Of a stretch of DNA of 64,000 nt, positions 1-10,030 are shown piece after piece. How positions within the stretch are numbered: the first letter of the stretch is position 1; each line of letters opens with the position of its first letter. The notes under the pieces were generated by a model. It had not been told where the DNA came from and searched no databases. It worked only from the letters and a program-made list of their open reading frames with translations. Both the position numbers and the translations under genes were made by a program. Source of the stretch: Ctenosaura bakeri (lineage: Eukaryota > Chordata > Lepidosauria > Squamata > Iguanidae); contig CAOLHI010001311.1 of assembly GCA_948474755.1 (NCBI GenBank), forward strand, positions 620,001 to 684,000. Reading direction: 5' to 3'.

Positions 1-418
1 TTACATCAATGCATATGTCAAAGGTCAAAAAACACAGCAGAATGACCAGAAGCATCACAGAGACTTGTAGGTGTAACTATTATACGGGGTAGGGGACAAA
101 ATAAATATTTAACCTCTAATTTTGGGAGACAAGCTTACAGTGGGGGCAAAGCCATTCGGAGTTCAGCAGGAGGGCCAAAATGCCAGTTGTTGCTGCCAGT
201 TGTTCAACCTAGCACAAAAAGATGGCATAGACACATCTGTATATGTATGTGTGTAGGGTGTCCTGCTTTTCCAGTATTAACAAATGCAAGGAGGAAGGTC
301 CTTTGCACACACAGATGTATACACAGGGTTTTTTAATGAAAATGCATTGCTCTGTATGCTCCCATGTGCACTGGGAACATATCCATGAGGCTAATACAAA
401 GATGGAAATTGTGTAGCC
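1..418. other. intronic sequence, no recognised feature
   Basis: This is AT-rich unique-looking sequence with no convincing open frame or repeat boundary. From the position of the NELL2 exon it should be intron downstream of that exon. Confidence 0.5.
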
Positions 419-527
419 TTCCAGATGTTGTTGGAATATAACTCCCAGCAGCCCCTAGCCAACATATCTAATGGTGAGGAATGCTGGGAGCTGCCATTGA
501 ACAACATCAGCTCTGGCGTAATGTGTC
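419..527. repeat. short hairpin repeat (ACTCCCAGCA / TGCTGGGAG type)
   Basis: The left half has TCCAGATGTTGTTGGA and AACTCCCAGCAG; the right half has GAATGCTGGGAGCTGCC and AACAACATC, so the unit can fold back on itself. Similar ~90-110 bp units recur at 24256, 24381, 32095, 55410 and 55636. This points to a dispersed palindromic family, probably a MITE. I could not delimit target duplications. Confidence 0.55.
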
Positions 528-1127
528 ATATACAACAGATACATGCAAGTAGGAAGGCAGTAATTGTGAAGCATTAATATCCCTTTTTGGCAAGTGTTTA
601 AAGGGAAAATGCGTTTTACAGGAGCAGCTGCTTTTCATTCTTATCTGACATGATTATTTTATACTGTTATCAGAAAATAAAACACAAGAGAAATTCCAGA
701 GCACACTAGATTTCCTCTGCCAAATCTGTGCTTTCAGCCTCCAGGTTGAATTTACTGGGCTCAGTATAGCTTCCATGAATAATTCCAGGTGATCCTATAC
801 ATTTCAAAAGGTGTGATCAGTCTTCGACCTTAGGGCATACACTAATTTTACCTCTGCACTCACAGAGACCAGAGTAATTATCTTATACCAGCCTGCCCAG
901 AAGTTCAGTGTTACAACTTATTAAGTGACAGGCATTAAAGTGTCATTGCATCTCTTGACCCCTAAGGTCATGGTTGTACATTTGTTTCTATATGTAGATT
1001 GATGATGTAGATTAATTGTTATAAGTGCTTGTAAGTACTGGGCTATTTACTACGGACTCAGGAGGACTGGTCTGGAGGTGGGGAATGAAGGTTGTTAGGC
1101 TTTGGTATAAAGCAGAGGGGTTGTTTA

Positions 1128-1940
1128 CCTAAGCATTTATTTGTTCACTGTATTTATTCCTGTAACACAATTTTTCCCCAGATTGGGACACAAAGCTGTT
1201 TACAATTAAAGAAGACATTGTTAAAAATGCACAAAATACAAAAGTTAAAAACAAGACTGAACAATAAAAAAATAGAACCAGATTAAAGCATACATCATTA
1301 AGCACACATGCACACACACACACTAGCACAATTAGCAATGTCATGAGCCTTGTGTAAGATGGCCCTTATACAGTCATGCATCAAATGCCCGTTGAAATAG
1401 AAAAGTCTTTACTTGTCTGCACAAAGAAAGCAAGAAGGGTCCAAACTACTCTGGAAAGGGAGTTCTAGAGCCTGGGGGCAGCCACTGAGAAGGCCTTCTC
1501 CATCTTCCCACCGAATGTACCTGTGAGGGTAATAGGGTGGAGAGAAGGGCCTCCCCAGCAGATCTCAAAGCACAGGCTGGTTCATAAAGGAGAGTATAGT
1601 CCTTCAAATAGCCTGGACCTGAGTAGCGTTAAAGGTCATAGCCAGCACTTTGAATTGTGCCTGGAAACAGGCAGGCAGCCAACAGACCTGTTGCAACAAG
1701 GGAGTTGTGTGATCCCTGCAGCCTGCCCCAGCTAACAATCTGGCTGCAGCTGTTTGGACCAGTTGAAGTCTCCAAACAGTCTTCAAAGACAGTTCCACAT
1801 AGAGCGCATTACAGTTATCCAGCTGTGATGTAATCAAGGTATGTGTTACCATGGTCAGACCTGACATCTCACAGAATGGTTGCAGCTGGCACACAAGCTT
1901 TAACTGCAGACACACTCCCAGTCACCACTGAAACCTGGGC
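1128..1940 (-). mobile_element. antisense L2-type LINE, 3' part (interrupted)
   Basis: Translated on the minus strand, 1604-1915 gives the end of the L2/CR1-clade ORF2 product. It has the block LITSQLDNCNALYVELSLK, then LQLVQTAAARLLAGAG and WLPACFQAQFKVL, which is the conserved C-terminal region after the reverse transcriptase. The 3' untranslated end lies near 1128, where a degenerate 'tttatt...gggacacaaagc' tail resembles the tails at 14183 and 59165. The element continues at 4111-5140, where the preceding part of the same ORF resumes, so the copy is split by the plus-strand L2 between them. There are many stops and frameshifts; it is a dead copy. Confidence 0.75.
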
Positions 1941-4064
1941 TTCTGAAGCAGGCTGGACAACGACTAAAGCGCAACTGGTGGAAATCTGGACTCTTATCTG
2001 ACAGGACATGCTATATAGAATTCCTTTATTCCTATGGAGTGGCAATAAATGCGGCAAAGAAGACTTTCCTCTCTACACTTATTGCGTCTGCAGCTTCCCA
2101 TCCAGTAGAGCTGTTCAGGGTGGTAAAGGATCTGACTCAGATTCCCACTCCCCCAAACTCACTGTTAGAACCTAGCATAGCTTGCTGTGATGCTTTGAAT
2201 AATCATTTCGCAGATAAAATCTCTAAGATAAATTTGGATGCCGGTGTTACTACAGAGGTTACAAGTGGAGTGTCCTATGATTCCGTGAACAGGATTATAC
2301 TGGATCAGTTTCAGTCAGTGAGTACCGAGGAAGTAGACAAGCTCCTTGGAAATATAAGAAAGACAACTTGCCCTCTTGATCCCTGCCCTTCATGGCTGGT
2401 CGTCCAGGGAGGAGTTGCAATTAAGACCCATTTATTATTAATGCATCCCTTAGGGAGGGCAATTTTCCAGCTTGTTTAAAAGAAGCAATTATACAGCCGC
2501 TTCTAAAAAAAACCCTCCATAGATCCCCTGGATATGAATAATTATAGACCAGTGTCTCATCTCCCATTTTTAAGCAAGGTGATCGAGAGGGCTGTTAGTC
2601 TTCAGCTCCAAGCTGTCTTGGAAGAAACAGATTATCTAGATCCATTTCAAACTGGCTTCAGGGCAGGATATGGAGTCGAGACTGCCATGGTCGCCTTAGT
2701 GGATGATCTTCGCCTAGGTATCGACAGGGGAAGTGTGACCCTGCTGGTACTCTTGGACCTCTCAGTGGCTTTCGATACCATAGACTATGGTATCCTTCTG
2801 GAACGTTTGAGAAGGTTAGGGATCGGGGGCACTGCACTTAAGTGGTTCCGGTCCTATCTCTCAGGTAGATACCAAATGGTGACAGCTGCTCCTCAAAAAA
2901 GGAGTTTAAATCTGGCGTCCCTCAGGCCGCTGTCCTGTCCCCAATGCAATTTAACATCTACATGAAACCACTGGGAGAGATCATCAGAAGACATGGAGCA
3001 AGGTGCTATCAGTACACTGATGACACCCAGATATATCTCTCCATGCCTCAGATAATAGCATCAACTAAGGGTGGCATCTCGCCTCTGAATGAATGTCTTG
3101 AAGCAGTAATGGACTGGATGAGGAAAAACAGACTGAAGCTGAATCCAGATAAGACGGAGGTACTCGCTGTTAGGGGCCCTAGCCCAGACATGGAGGTCTG
3201 TCAACCAGTCTTAGACTTCCCCTGAATGACTGTGTTCGCAGCTTGGGGGTGCTCCTGGACTCGCCACTTCAGATGACATCTCAAATAGATGCGGTGGCCA
3301 GGAGTGCCTGTTATCAGCTTCAGCTGATACACCAGCTGCGCCCTTTTCTGGAGCTGGAACACCTAAAAACAGTGGTGCACGTGCTGATAACTTCACGGCT
3401 TGACTTCTGCAATGCGCTCTACATAGGGCTACCCATGTGCTTAGTCCGGAAACTTCAATTAGTTCAGAATATGGCAGCCAGGTTGGTCACCAGTAGACCT
3501 AAAACTGACCATATAACACCAATTTTAAAGTCCCTTCATTGGCTGCCTATTAGTTTCCGGGCACAGTACAAGGTGTTGGTTATTACCTTTAAAGTCCTTC
3601 ATGGCTTGGGGCCAGCCTACCTGCGGGATTGCCTTCTCCCATATAATCCGCCCCACACATTAAGGTCCTCTGGGAGGAATTTACTGCAGTCACTCAGAAC
3701 TAGGTTGGCTGCAGTTACCCAGAGGACCTTTTCTTCTATTGCTCCTAAGTTATGGAATGGCCTGCCAGAGGAGACCTGGCATATTACCAGTCTTGACAGC
3801 TTTAAAAAAGCAGTCAAGACTGATCTCTTCTGACAGGCCTTCCAAGACTAGCATTTCCATCGCATTCCATCAATTGTTTTGCTGCTTTACTAATAGTAAT
3901 TGATGGACTGTTAACTGCTGTGTGTTTTAAGGGGTTGGTTTAGGTGGGTTGGTGGGTGGGGAGGACTGGGTATGTTTTTAGTGTCTTTTAATGTCTTTTA
4001 ATGTATAATGTATTTCATGTTGTTCACCACCTCGATCCATGTGGAGAGGTGGGATAGAAATAAA

Positions 4065-4110
<46 letters not shown>
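1941..4110 (+). mobile_element. L2-type LINE, 5'-truncated, nested in an antisense L2
   Basis: The plus-strand frames at 2039-2479, 2534-2965, 2944-3225 and 3243-3833 together give most of an L2-clade ORF2 reverse transcriptase. Visible motifs are NNYRPVSHLPFLSKVIER, FQTGFRAGYGVETAM, the palm block LLVLLDLSVAFDTIDYGIL, LKWFRSYLSGR, then QYTDDTQIYLSMP (the YxDD box reads YTDD, where YADD is usual), and the C-terminal LITSRLDFCNALYIGLP to LWNGLPEE. No endonuclease domain is seen upstream, so it is 5'-truncated. Frame changes near 2480, 2900 and 3200 inactivate it. A non-coding tail runs from 3834 and ends in (ATT)n. In-frame L2-like residues upstream of the first frame put the left edge near 1940, with an uncertainty of some tens of bases. 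Confidence 0.82.
4064..4110 (+). repeat. (ATT)n 3' tail of the nested L2
   Basis: About fifteen ATT units directly follow the L2 non-coding tail. L2-clade LINEs end in short tandem repeats rather than poly(A), so this marks the 3' end of the inserted copy and its junction with the antisense L2. Confidence 0.9.
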
Positions 4111-4111
<1 letters not shown>

Positions 4112-5140
4112 CAGGCTCAATGTTGAATCCAGGATCACACCTAGGCTAAAAACTTATGTCTTTGGGAGACTGTAATCCCACCCAGCATGGGCTGAATTTC
4201 TATACCCTGATCTGCTTTTCAAACCAGAAGCACCTATGCCTTGTCTTAAGTTTCAGTTTGTTCACCCTCATCCATTTCACTACTGACGAAAGGCAGTGGT
4301 ATAGCACCCAAATAGCTTCTTTGGTTTGTGGTGGAAAGGAGTAATAAAGTTGTACGCCATCCACATACTGATGACACCAAACCCCAAAATTCCAGACAAT
4401 GTATCGCTGTGGTTAAATAACATATATATTAAATAGCAGGGGGCACAGAACTTGAGGGATCCTCTAGGCTAACAGCCAGGGTGTTGAACCGGAGACTCTC
4501 AGCACCACCTCCTCAGTTTGACCTCCAGAAAGGAACAAAGCCACTGTAAAACAGTGCCCTCAAGTCCCATCCCAACAAGGTGACCCAGAAGGATACTATG
4601 GTCAATGTTTTCACAAGCCACTGAGAGGTCCAGCAGAACCAACAGGGACACACTTGCCCTATCTAGGTCCTGGGCTAGGTGTCATCCACCAAGATGACCA
4701 AAGCTATCTCTGTCTCATAACCAGGCTTGAAACCAGACTGAAATAGATCCAGATAATCTGTTTCATCCAGAAACCCCTGGAACTGAGAGGCCACCACATA
4801 CTCCAGAACCATGCCCAAAAATGGGATATTAAAATTGATAATTATCCAGAATTTTGGAACCCAGGGAGGCTTTTTTTTAAAGTAATGGTTTTATAACAGC
4901 CTCCTTCAGAGAAGCTGGAGCTCTGCAAGTTCCCCTCTAGCTTTTTTGATAGGCCAGTAAGGACAAGGATCTGGAACACATGTAGTAGCTTTCATATCTC
5001 CAAGAATCCTGTCCACATTTTCAAGTTGCTAAAACTGAAAAATATCCATTATTACTGAACAAGCAGAGGCCAGAGTTACATCCATTGGATCTGTATCAAT
5101 TATGTCATGCAAGTCGGAACAGATCTAATCATCATTAAAA
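4111..5140 (-). mobile_element. antisense L2-type LINE, 5' part (continues 1128-1940)
   Basis: On the minus strand this reads, with frameshifts, from a decayed block comparable to the 'CPLDPCPSWLV' region of the nested L2 (near 4960), through LKEAVIKPLL, PFLGMVLEYVVASQFQGFLDETDYLD, FQSGFKPGYETEIAL and a corrupted palm region, to the post-YADD segment. It ends at 4111 in the block 'FNIEPG', just before the part found at 1128-1940. Order and orientation show that it is the same insertion, split by the plus-strand copy. It carries numerous stops. Confidence 0.75.
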
Positions 5141-7181
5141 AAAAATTCTTTTCTGCTATGGCTACTGGTAAGTCACACAGACTGAGGAAGCACTGAGATC
5201 AACAACAGCCAACATGGTAAGATATAAATCCTTACCAGAAAGAAATGAAACATGGCAGGTAAGGGGCCACACAGATGTGCAGCTGCTGACAGGCTACTTG
5301 GGTTATTACCTTACACTTCTTTCAGGTAGGGAGATGTTTCCCTCTTCTCTGGTTGCTGCTCAGGGATGGCAGGTGAATACTCTGCAAAGCCTAGTAAGGA
5401 ACATCCTTCCTTCCCAAGATTAGATTTTTTTTCACACACACACTTCATAAAAACAGGTGGCACACAATCTAGTGATCATTAGCTACTCAGTATAGAGCTG
5501 TGTACGCAAAGAAGCTAACTCAAGACAAAATAGGCTAAAGATCAAGACACACTTATACAAAGAACAAACAGACCCAATGAAATTTGCTTGAAAAATATGA
5601 AAGAGAAAACACAGGTACCACCTCCTCTTCTTCCACATCTTCCTCTGCCACTCTGTCTCACAGATACACACAATAGACCTAAATATACTTAAATTAAGTG
5701 TACTTAATACTTAGTGATTCAAAAAAAAATACTTAGTGGTTCCTGGCTTGATCCTCCCACCTTAATCCTGACTTACCAGGCAGCAGATGCTGCAAGTGGC
5801 AGGGGCTGTTCTCCTGCTGACTGAGGTGCAGCACATTGTTTTCACCTCCCTCCTTCCTTCCCTCCCTCCTATGTGATAGTCAGAGGTAGGATGTCTGTGG
5901 TTGGTGATTCCTCCTCACACGCAAGACCACTAATGGGACAGGTTGGAAACATCTGTCAGCTGTGCCCAATCTACAGAAGAACAGATCCCCAGTGTTCGCA
6001 GTAGATACTGCCCGGTAAGTCAGATGGGGGACTTTTATGATCCCTAAACGATTGAATATGTAGGGATCATGAATACAAATCAGTTATGAATGCATAATTC
6101 TAGATTTGTAATTACAACACTGAATTCTAGCCATAATACGTAATACATAGTAATACATAGCGGTATCTCTTTTTCATACACAAAATACATTGTACATAAA
6201 TGACACACATGCTCATAGCACACAGTACATACAAAAGAACACACCTTTTCTTTCAGATACACAGAGAGAGAAGGAAAACATGTTAACTAGAGTGGTGAGC
6301 CTTCATTTTGTATGTACTTACGTATGCATTAAAATATTTAAGCCTCGCCCTATATTAAAGGTCTCAGGGAAGCTTACAAATACACCCAACCCAGCACCAC
6401 TAGCAGACACCTCCATTCTGCTACTTCCAACCTCCAGTAGTAGCAACCAGGCATGAAATGGATTTGTACAATCCCTGCCCCACACTTTTCATGGAAAACC
6501 CACAAGTATTTCTGCATAGAATTATTTTCCCCAACACTTCAGGATACATGAATACTAGGCAAGAACTGTTCAAAAATATTTGTCCTCTCCTGTAGTGGGG
6601 AGAAAACTGAACATATTATACAAGGATGAAATAGTCAGACATTTACATTCCTACTCCTTCTCCAGTAAAACAAAAGATTACCTTGAGCTTATTTTAACCA
6701 CTTGAAAATAAACTGAACAACATGTGTTGAGAGATAACATGAACAACTGGAACACAATATAAGAGAAAAAATTAAAAATCACTTGGTGAGGATAAAATGT
6801 TATATTGTTTTTTAACACACTGCTAAATGTTTGTGCTGGAATTTTAAAACAAAAAAGATGAAAGACTTGAATCGCTATTACATCGTATAGGTTAAACAGC
6901 ACATAGCAACATACACAGGATGTGTTTTGTCTCAAGTGACCCACTGAATACAATTAAAGAAAGCAAATTCCCAATATAACCTCTGAATGCCTATTATCTG
7001 TATCACATTCAGAGATTGGATGGTTCACCTCTCTTGTAACAACATCTAAATTACATTATATAGAACAGCGCCGAGGCCAAAAAAAATGGTTGATTACATT
7101 CTAAATCTAGCATTAAACATTGTCTTTGGTGAGGACTATGACACCATGCAGAACAAAAACATAATTTCTCTGCTGATCTTT
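5141..7181. other. intronic sequence
   Basis: No coding match was seen. The stretch holds a pyrimidine-rich run near 5840-5875, a small L2-like tail at 6325-6480, and otherwise unique-looking AT-rich sequence. The next NELL2 exon downstream (another EGF module) was looked for by eye on the minus strand and not seen. Confidence 0.5.
6325..6480 (-). mobile_element. L2/CR1-like LINE 3' tail fragment
   Basis: The sequence 'taagcctcgccctatatta' followed by 'ctcagggaagcttacaaa' is the reverse complement of the usual reptile L2/CR1 tail pattern (GCTTACAAA...CAGGG...GGGCGGGAT). No coding part is attached. It is short and decayed. Confidence 0.4.
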
Positions 7182-7187
7182 GCTTAC
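7182..7187 (-). promoter_or_regulatory. NELL2: 5' splice site (donor) of the NELL2 exon
   Basis: Read on the minus strand, the exon ends ...TGTGTTG and is followed by GTAAGC. This is a good donor, with GT at the intron start and A at +3 and +4. It leaves the first base (G) of a split codon, expected to be completed as GAT (Asp) by the next EGF exon. Confidence 0.85.
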
Positions 7188-7328
7188 CAACACAGGACTC
7201 CCCGGAAAGTGAATAGGTTCCATTGTCATGGAAACCGCTTCTGCACTCACAGTGGTACCACCCTGGGAGGTTAACACAGCGTGAATGGTTGTGACATTCA
7301 ATGATCCCCTCAGCACACTCATCAATAT
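7188..7328 (-). CDS. NELL2: internal exon of NELL2: one calcium-binding EGF-like domain
   Basis: The exon encodes 47 residues counting the split first Asp. NELL2 is a secreted multimodular glycoprotein (laminin-G-like, VWC and EGF-like modules) that acts as an extracellular ligand in the nervous system. The six cysteines of an EGF fold are at residues 5, 12, 18, 27, 29 and 46 of the exon product. The calcium-binding start DIDEC and the Asp/Asn-hydroxylation pattern C-x-N-x4-Y-x-C-x-C (C18, N20, Y25, C27, C29) are intact. The stretch IIECHNHSRCVNLPGWYHC matches NELL2 as I recall it; NELL1 differs in the ECHNHSRC segment. Boundaries are exact: the reading frame is open across the whole 141 bp, flanked by CAG before and GTAAGC after. 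Both ends are phase 1, which suits shuffled EGF exons. The rest of the gene lies outside the window or was not recognised. NELL2 assignment is inference from this one module. Confidence 0.93.
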
Positions 7329-7352
7329 CTGCCTCAGAGAAAAACACAAGCC
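7329..7352 (-). promoter_or_regulatory. NELL2: 3' splice site and pyrimidine tract of the NELL2 exon
   Basis: On the minus strand, the intron ends with a T/C-rich tract (cttgtgtttttctctgag) and CAG immediately before ATATTGATGAG. A TTAAT-like sequence about 40 bp upstream could serve as the branch point. Confidence 0.85.
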
Positions 7353-9807
7353 AGCCAGGATATTAATTTCCTTCAACACCAACATTTCAGATACTTAAAA
7401 ACAACAACCCCACAAAAGCCTTCTAGAACAAAACATAATATATAGCTTAATGAATGGGTTGGCAATCTGTCTGACACTGAGCACCACACCAGAATATTGC
7501 CATCCCATATAGGTTCACTCTTGGCAACCATAAGCTTGCATTATTTACAACACATCTGGGAAAACAGTATCAGAATTTTATGTATAGCTTGCAAAACATT
7601 TTTTTTGGACTAGAACCTTGAGCACTTATTGGCTACTGCAGGCAGTGGAAGTCCTAGTAAAAAGTAAGTTCTACAAGTTCAATTTTAATAAGGGCACACA
7701 AATAAGTGTGGGCAACAGTCAGCTTAACTGATCAAAATAAATATATTGCCCAAAGTCCTTATTTACCTAATCTACATACTGTAAATTACTAACATGATGA
7801 GCATACAGCTGAATGTTTAAGTGGGATTTTAAACAAATTTAACAATCAAAAAAAGAAAAAGAAATCCCACCTCCTTATTTCTGAAAAGATGTATTCCGTT
7901 TACATGTTAAATTATTATATTAAAATTAAACAAAAACTACAAACTACCAATATGGTACTGATTAAAATTAATGTGAAAACTTGCTATAGTTTGAATCAGA
8001 CATTTATTCAAATTTACAGATTTGAAGGGAAAAAAGGAAGTAAAAACCACAGGGAACTGTTTCACACACAGGCCTCTGCCCTTCTGTGGGAGAAGTCCTT
8101 TTCTCCCGTCTCTAGTTTTCATTGGTGTGATCATATAATCCAGTCAGCACACATTCAGTTCTACGATGCAATGTGGTCTGCTCTGATTGAACAATGGGAT
8201 TCAAACAGGCTGTTCCCATAAAAAATGAAGGGAGGTTTTCTCACTACCTTCAGTGGATCACTGGGGCAAGAAGATTCTCTGTGAGTAACAAGGCTTATTC
8301 CCAACAGTTTCCCAATCACCAATTGCAATAAACAAAGCCAGATAAGATTCACAGGAGGTTTATAATAGTTGTTAGTCTCTTGCGGTCTTTCACTGCTTTG
8401 TACAGCCTGGAGATATTTCAATGAACCTTCTCCTTGCCAGGCCAAAACTGGCATTGGAGGGTTTTAAATCTGGGTTTGTGAGAGGCAAGTAATCAAACAG
8501 GCTCAGATTTTATTTCTCTTCTGTGGCAAGCATTATGAAACTCTGAAATTCATATTTAAGCCTGAGCCTGAGGAACTTCACTGGTATTTCTACAATGAGT
8601 AGTTATTAGAATGCTACATTCCATAACTTCCACACAATGAATGCATCTGCGCAAGATCAGGGAATTAGTACACTTCCGGCTGAAGCTTAGCTATTCCAGT
8701 AAATCACCAGTCAGCAAAGCCAGATTTTTAGTGTTTTGATTTCATCTTAGATGCTTTTACCAATATAGATGTGCCACGTATTTATTTGAGGTGCTGGTGG
8801 TGAATATTTGTGCAACCAACAAGTGTCAGCTTGCTTTTGTTCACTTAATTTTAGTGCCATAGCAAAACTATTTTGCATCTTCACACTGCTGACCATCTTG
8901 TGCACATTCAGTGGTAACAATTCCATTTAAATCCATTTCAGTACCAGATTGTAACACAACAAAATGTAGAAAAGTCAAAGGGGGCAAATGCTACTACAAG
9001 GTATTGTACAGTACAACAGTATAACAGATTATGGCAGAAAATCTAACTTTATTTCAAGAGGCAGAGATTCAGCCATAGATGGAATGAAGGGAATGAGACC
9101 ACTTGCATTTTTAAATAGTTAAAATATACAAGTTTGATTCCCCAAAGAACTCCAGTAATCATGTGCTGCTCTTCCAAAGGTCATTTTCATCCCCTAGCTC
9201 TTCTGCAAAGTGTTGCTAATACATACCTCATAATACGTAATAACCTTGGCAGATTATCACTTTTACCTGGAAGGTATTCTCATTTTTTTGCTATGTAGTT
9301 TGGAAGGTTATGATTAAAATGATCAAATTAATTGTATGTTAGCCTTACAGTAATTAAGAGGCTGTAATATTTTTTCAGGCAGTACATGGGGAAAAACAGT
9401 TGAATCTTCTGCTTCGACAGAACCATTAAAAATACCCACTTGGATGGGTTTCAGTATCACTGCAGGGAATATCACCAATAACAAATGAGTGTCTTTCATG
9501 AAAAGGATGAGTTGTTTTCATCCATTCAGAGTTATTTCCATCCAAGAAGAAAAGAAGAAAAGCAGGCTGAAAATATTTCTTCTCTCTGTGAGAGTACTGT
9601 TTACACATGGCACTGGCATAAGGTTTTGTCCATGTATTGTTTTATCCAAGTGGCACAATGCCAGAATGAGCCTTGGACTCAAGTGCACTCACACCTTGTG
9701 GATACAAATTACAATAGAAACCAAGGCTTGCATTCACAGAGTCAATTGCATTACCATGCGTTCTCACAGTAGCCTGCACATGCAGTGGAAATTAACACAC
9801 TCACTCT
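7353..9807. other. intronic sequence, no recognised feature
   Basis: This is unique-looking AT-rich sequence, the start of the large intron 5' (gene sense) of the exon. The short open frames here show no known domain and no codon-like structure. Confidence 0.5.
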
Positions 9808-10030
9808 TGCTTGTTGTTATGTGCAGCTTCAAGTCAGTTCTGACTCATGGTAATCCTAAGGCAAACTGATCATGTTTTTTTTTCCCTTGGCAAGATTTAT
9901 TCAGAGGGGGTTTCCCTTTGCTGTCTTCTGAGGCTGAGAGAGTGTGACTTGCCTAAGGTTCACCAGTGGGTTTCAATGGCTCAGCTGAACTTCAAATCCT
10001 GGTCTTCACAGTCATAGTCCAATGCTCAAA
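9808..10030 (+). mobile_element. tRNA/MIR-like SINE (GTTGTTGT...CTTCAAGTC type)
   Basis: The unit starts 'ttgttgttatgtgcagcttc' and has a SINE body with GGCAAGATTTATTCAGAGGG, 'gaggctgagagagtgtgact', a 'tgggtttcaatggct' block, and ends 'tcatagtccaatgctcaaa'. Related copies occur at 22240 and 51386 (plus) and at 49685 and 56640 (minus). The repeated layout supports a single SINE family. I do not assign a library name. Confidence 0.7.

Noticed and set aside
7051..7187. Extension of the EGF frame past the exon end
   Set aside because: A clear GTAAGC donor ends the exon at 7188, and the residues after it have no EGF features.
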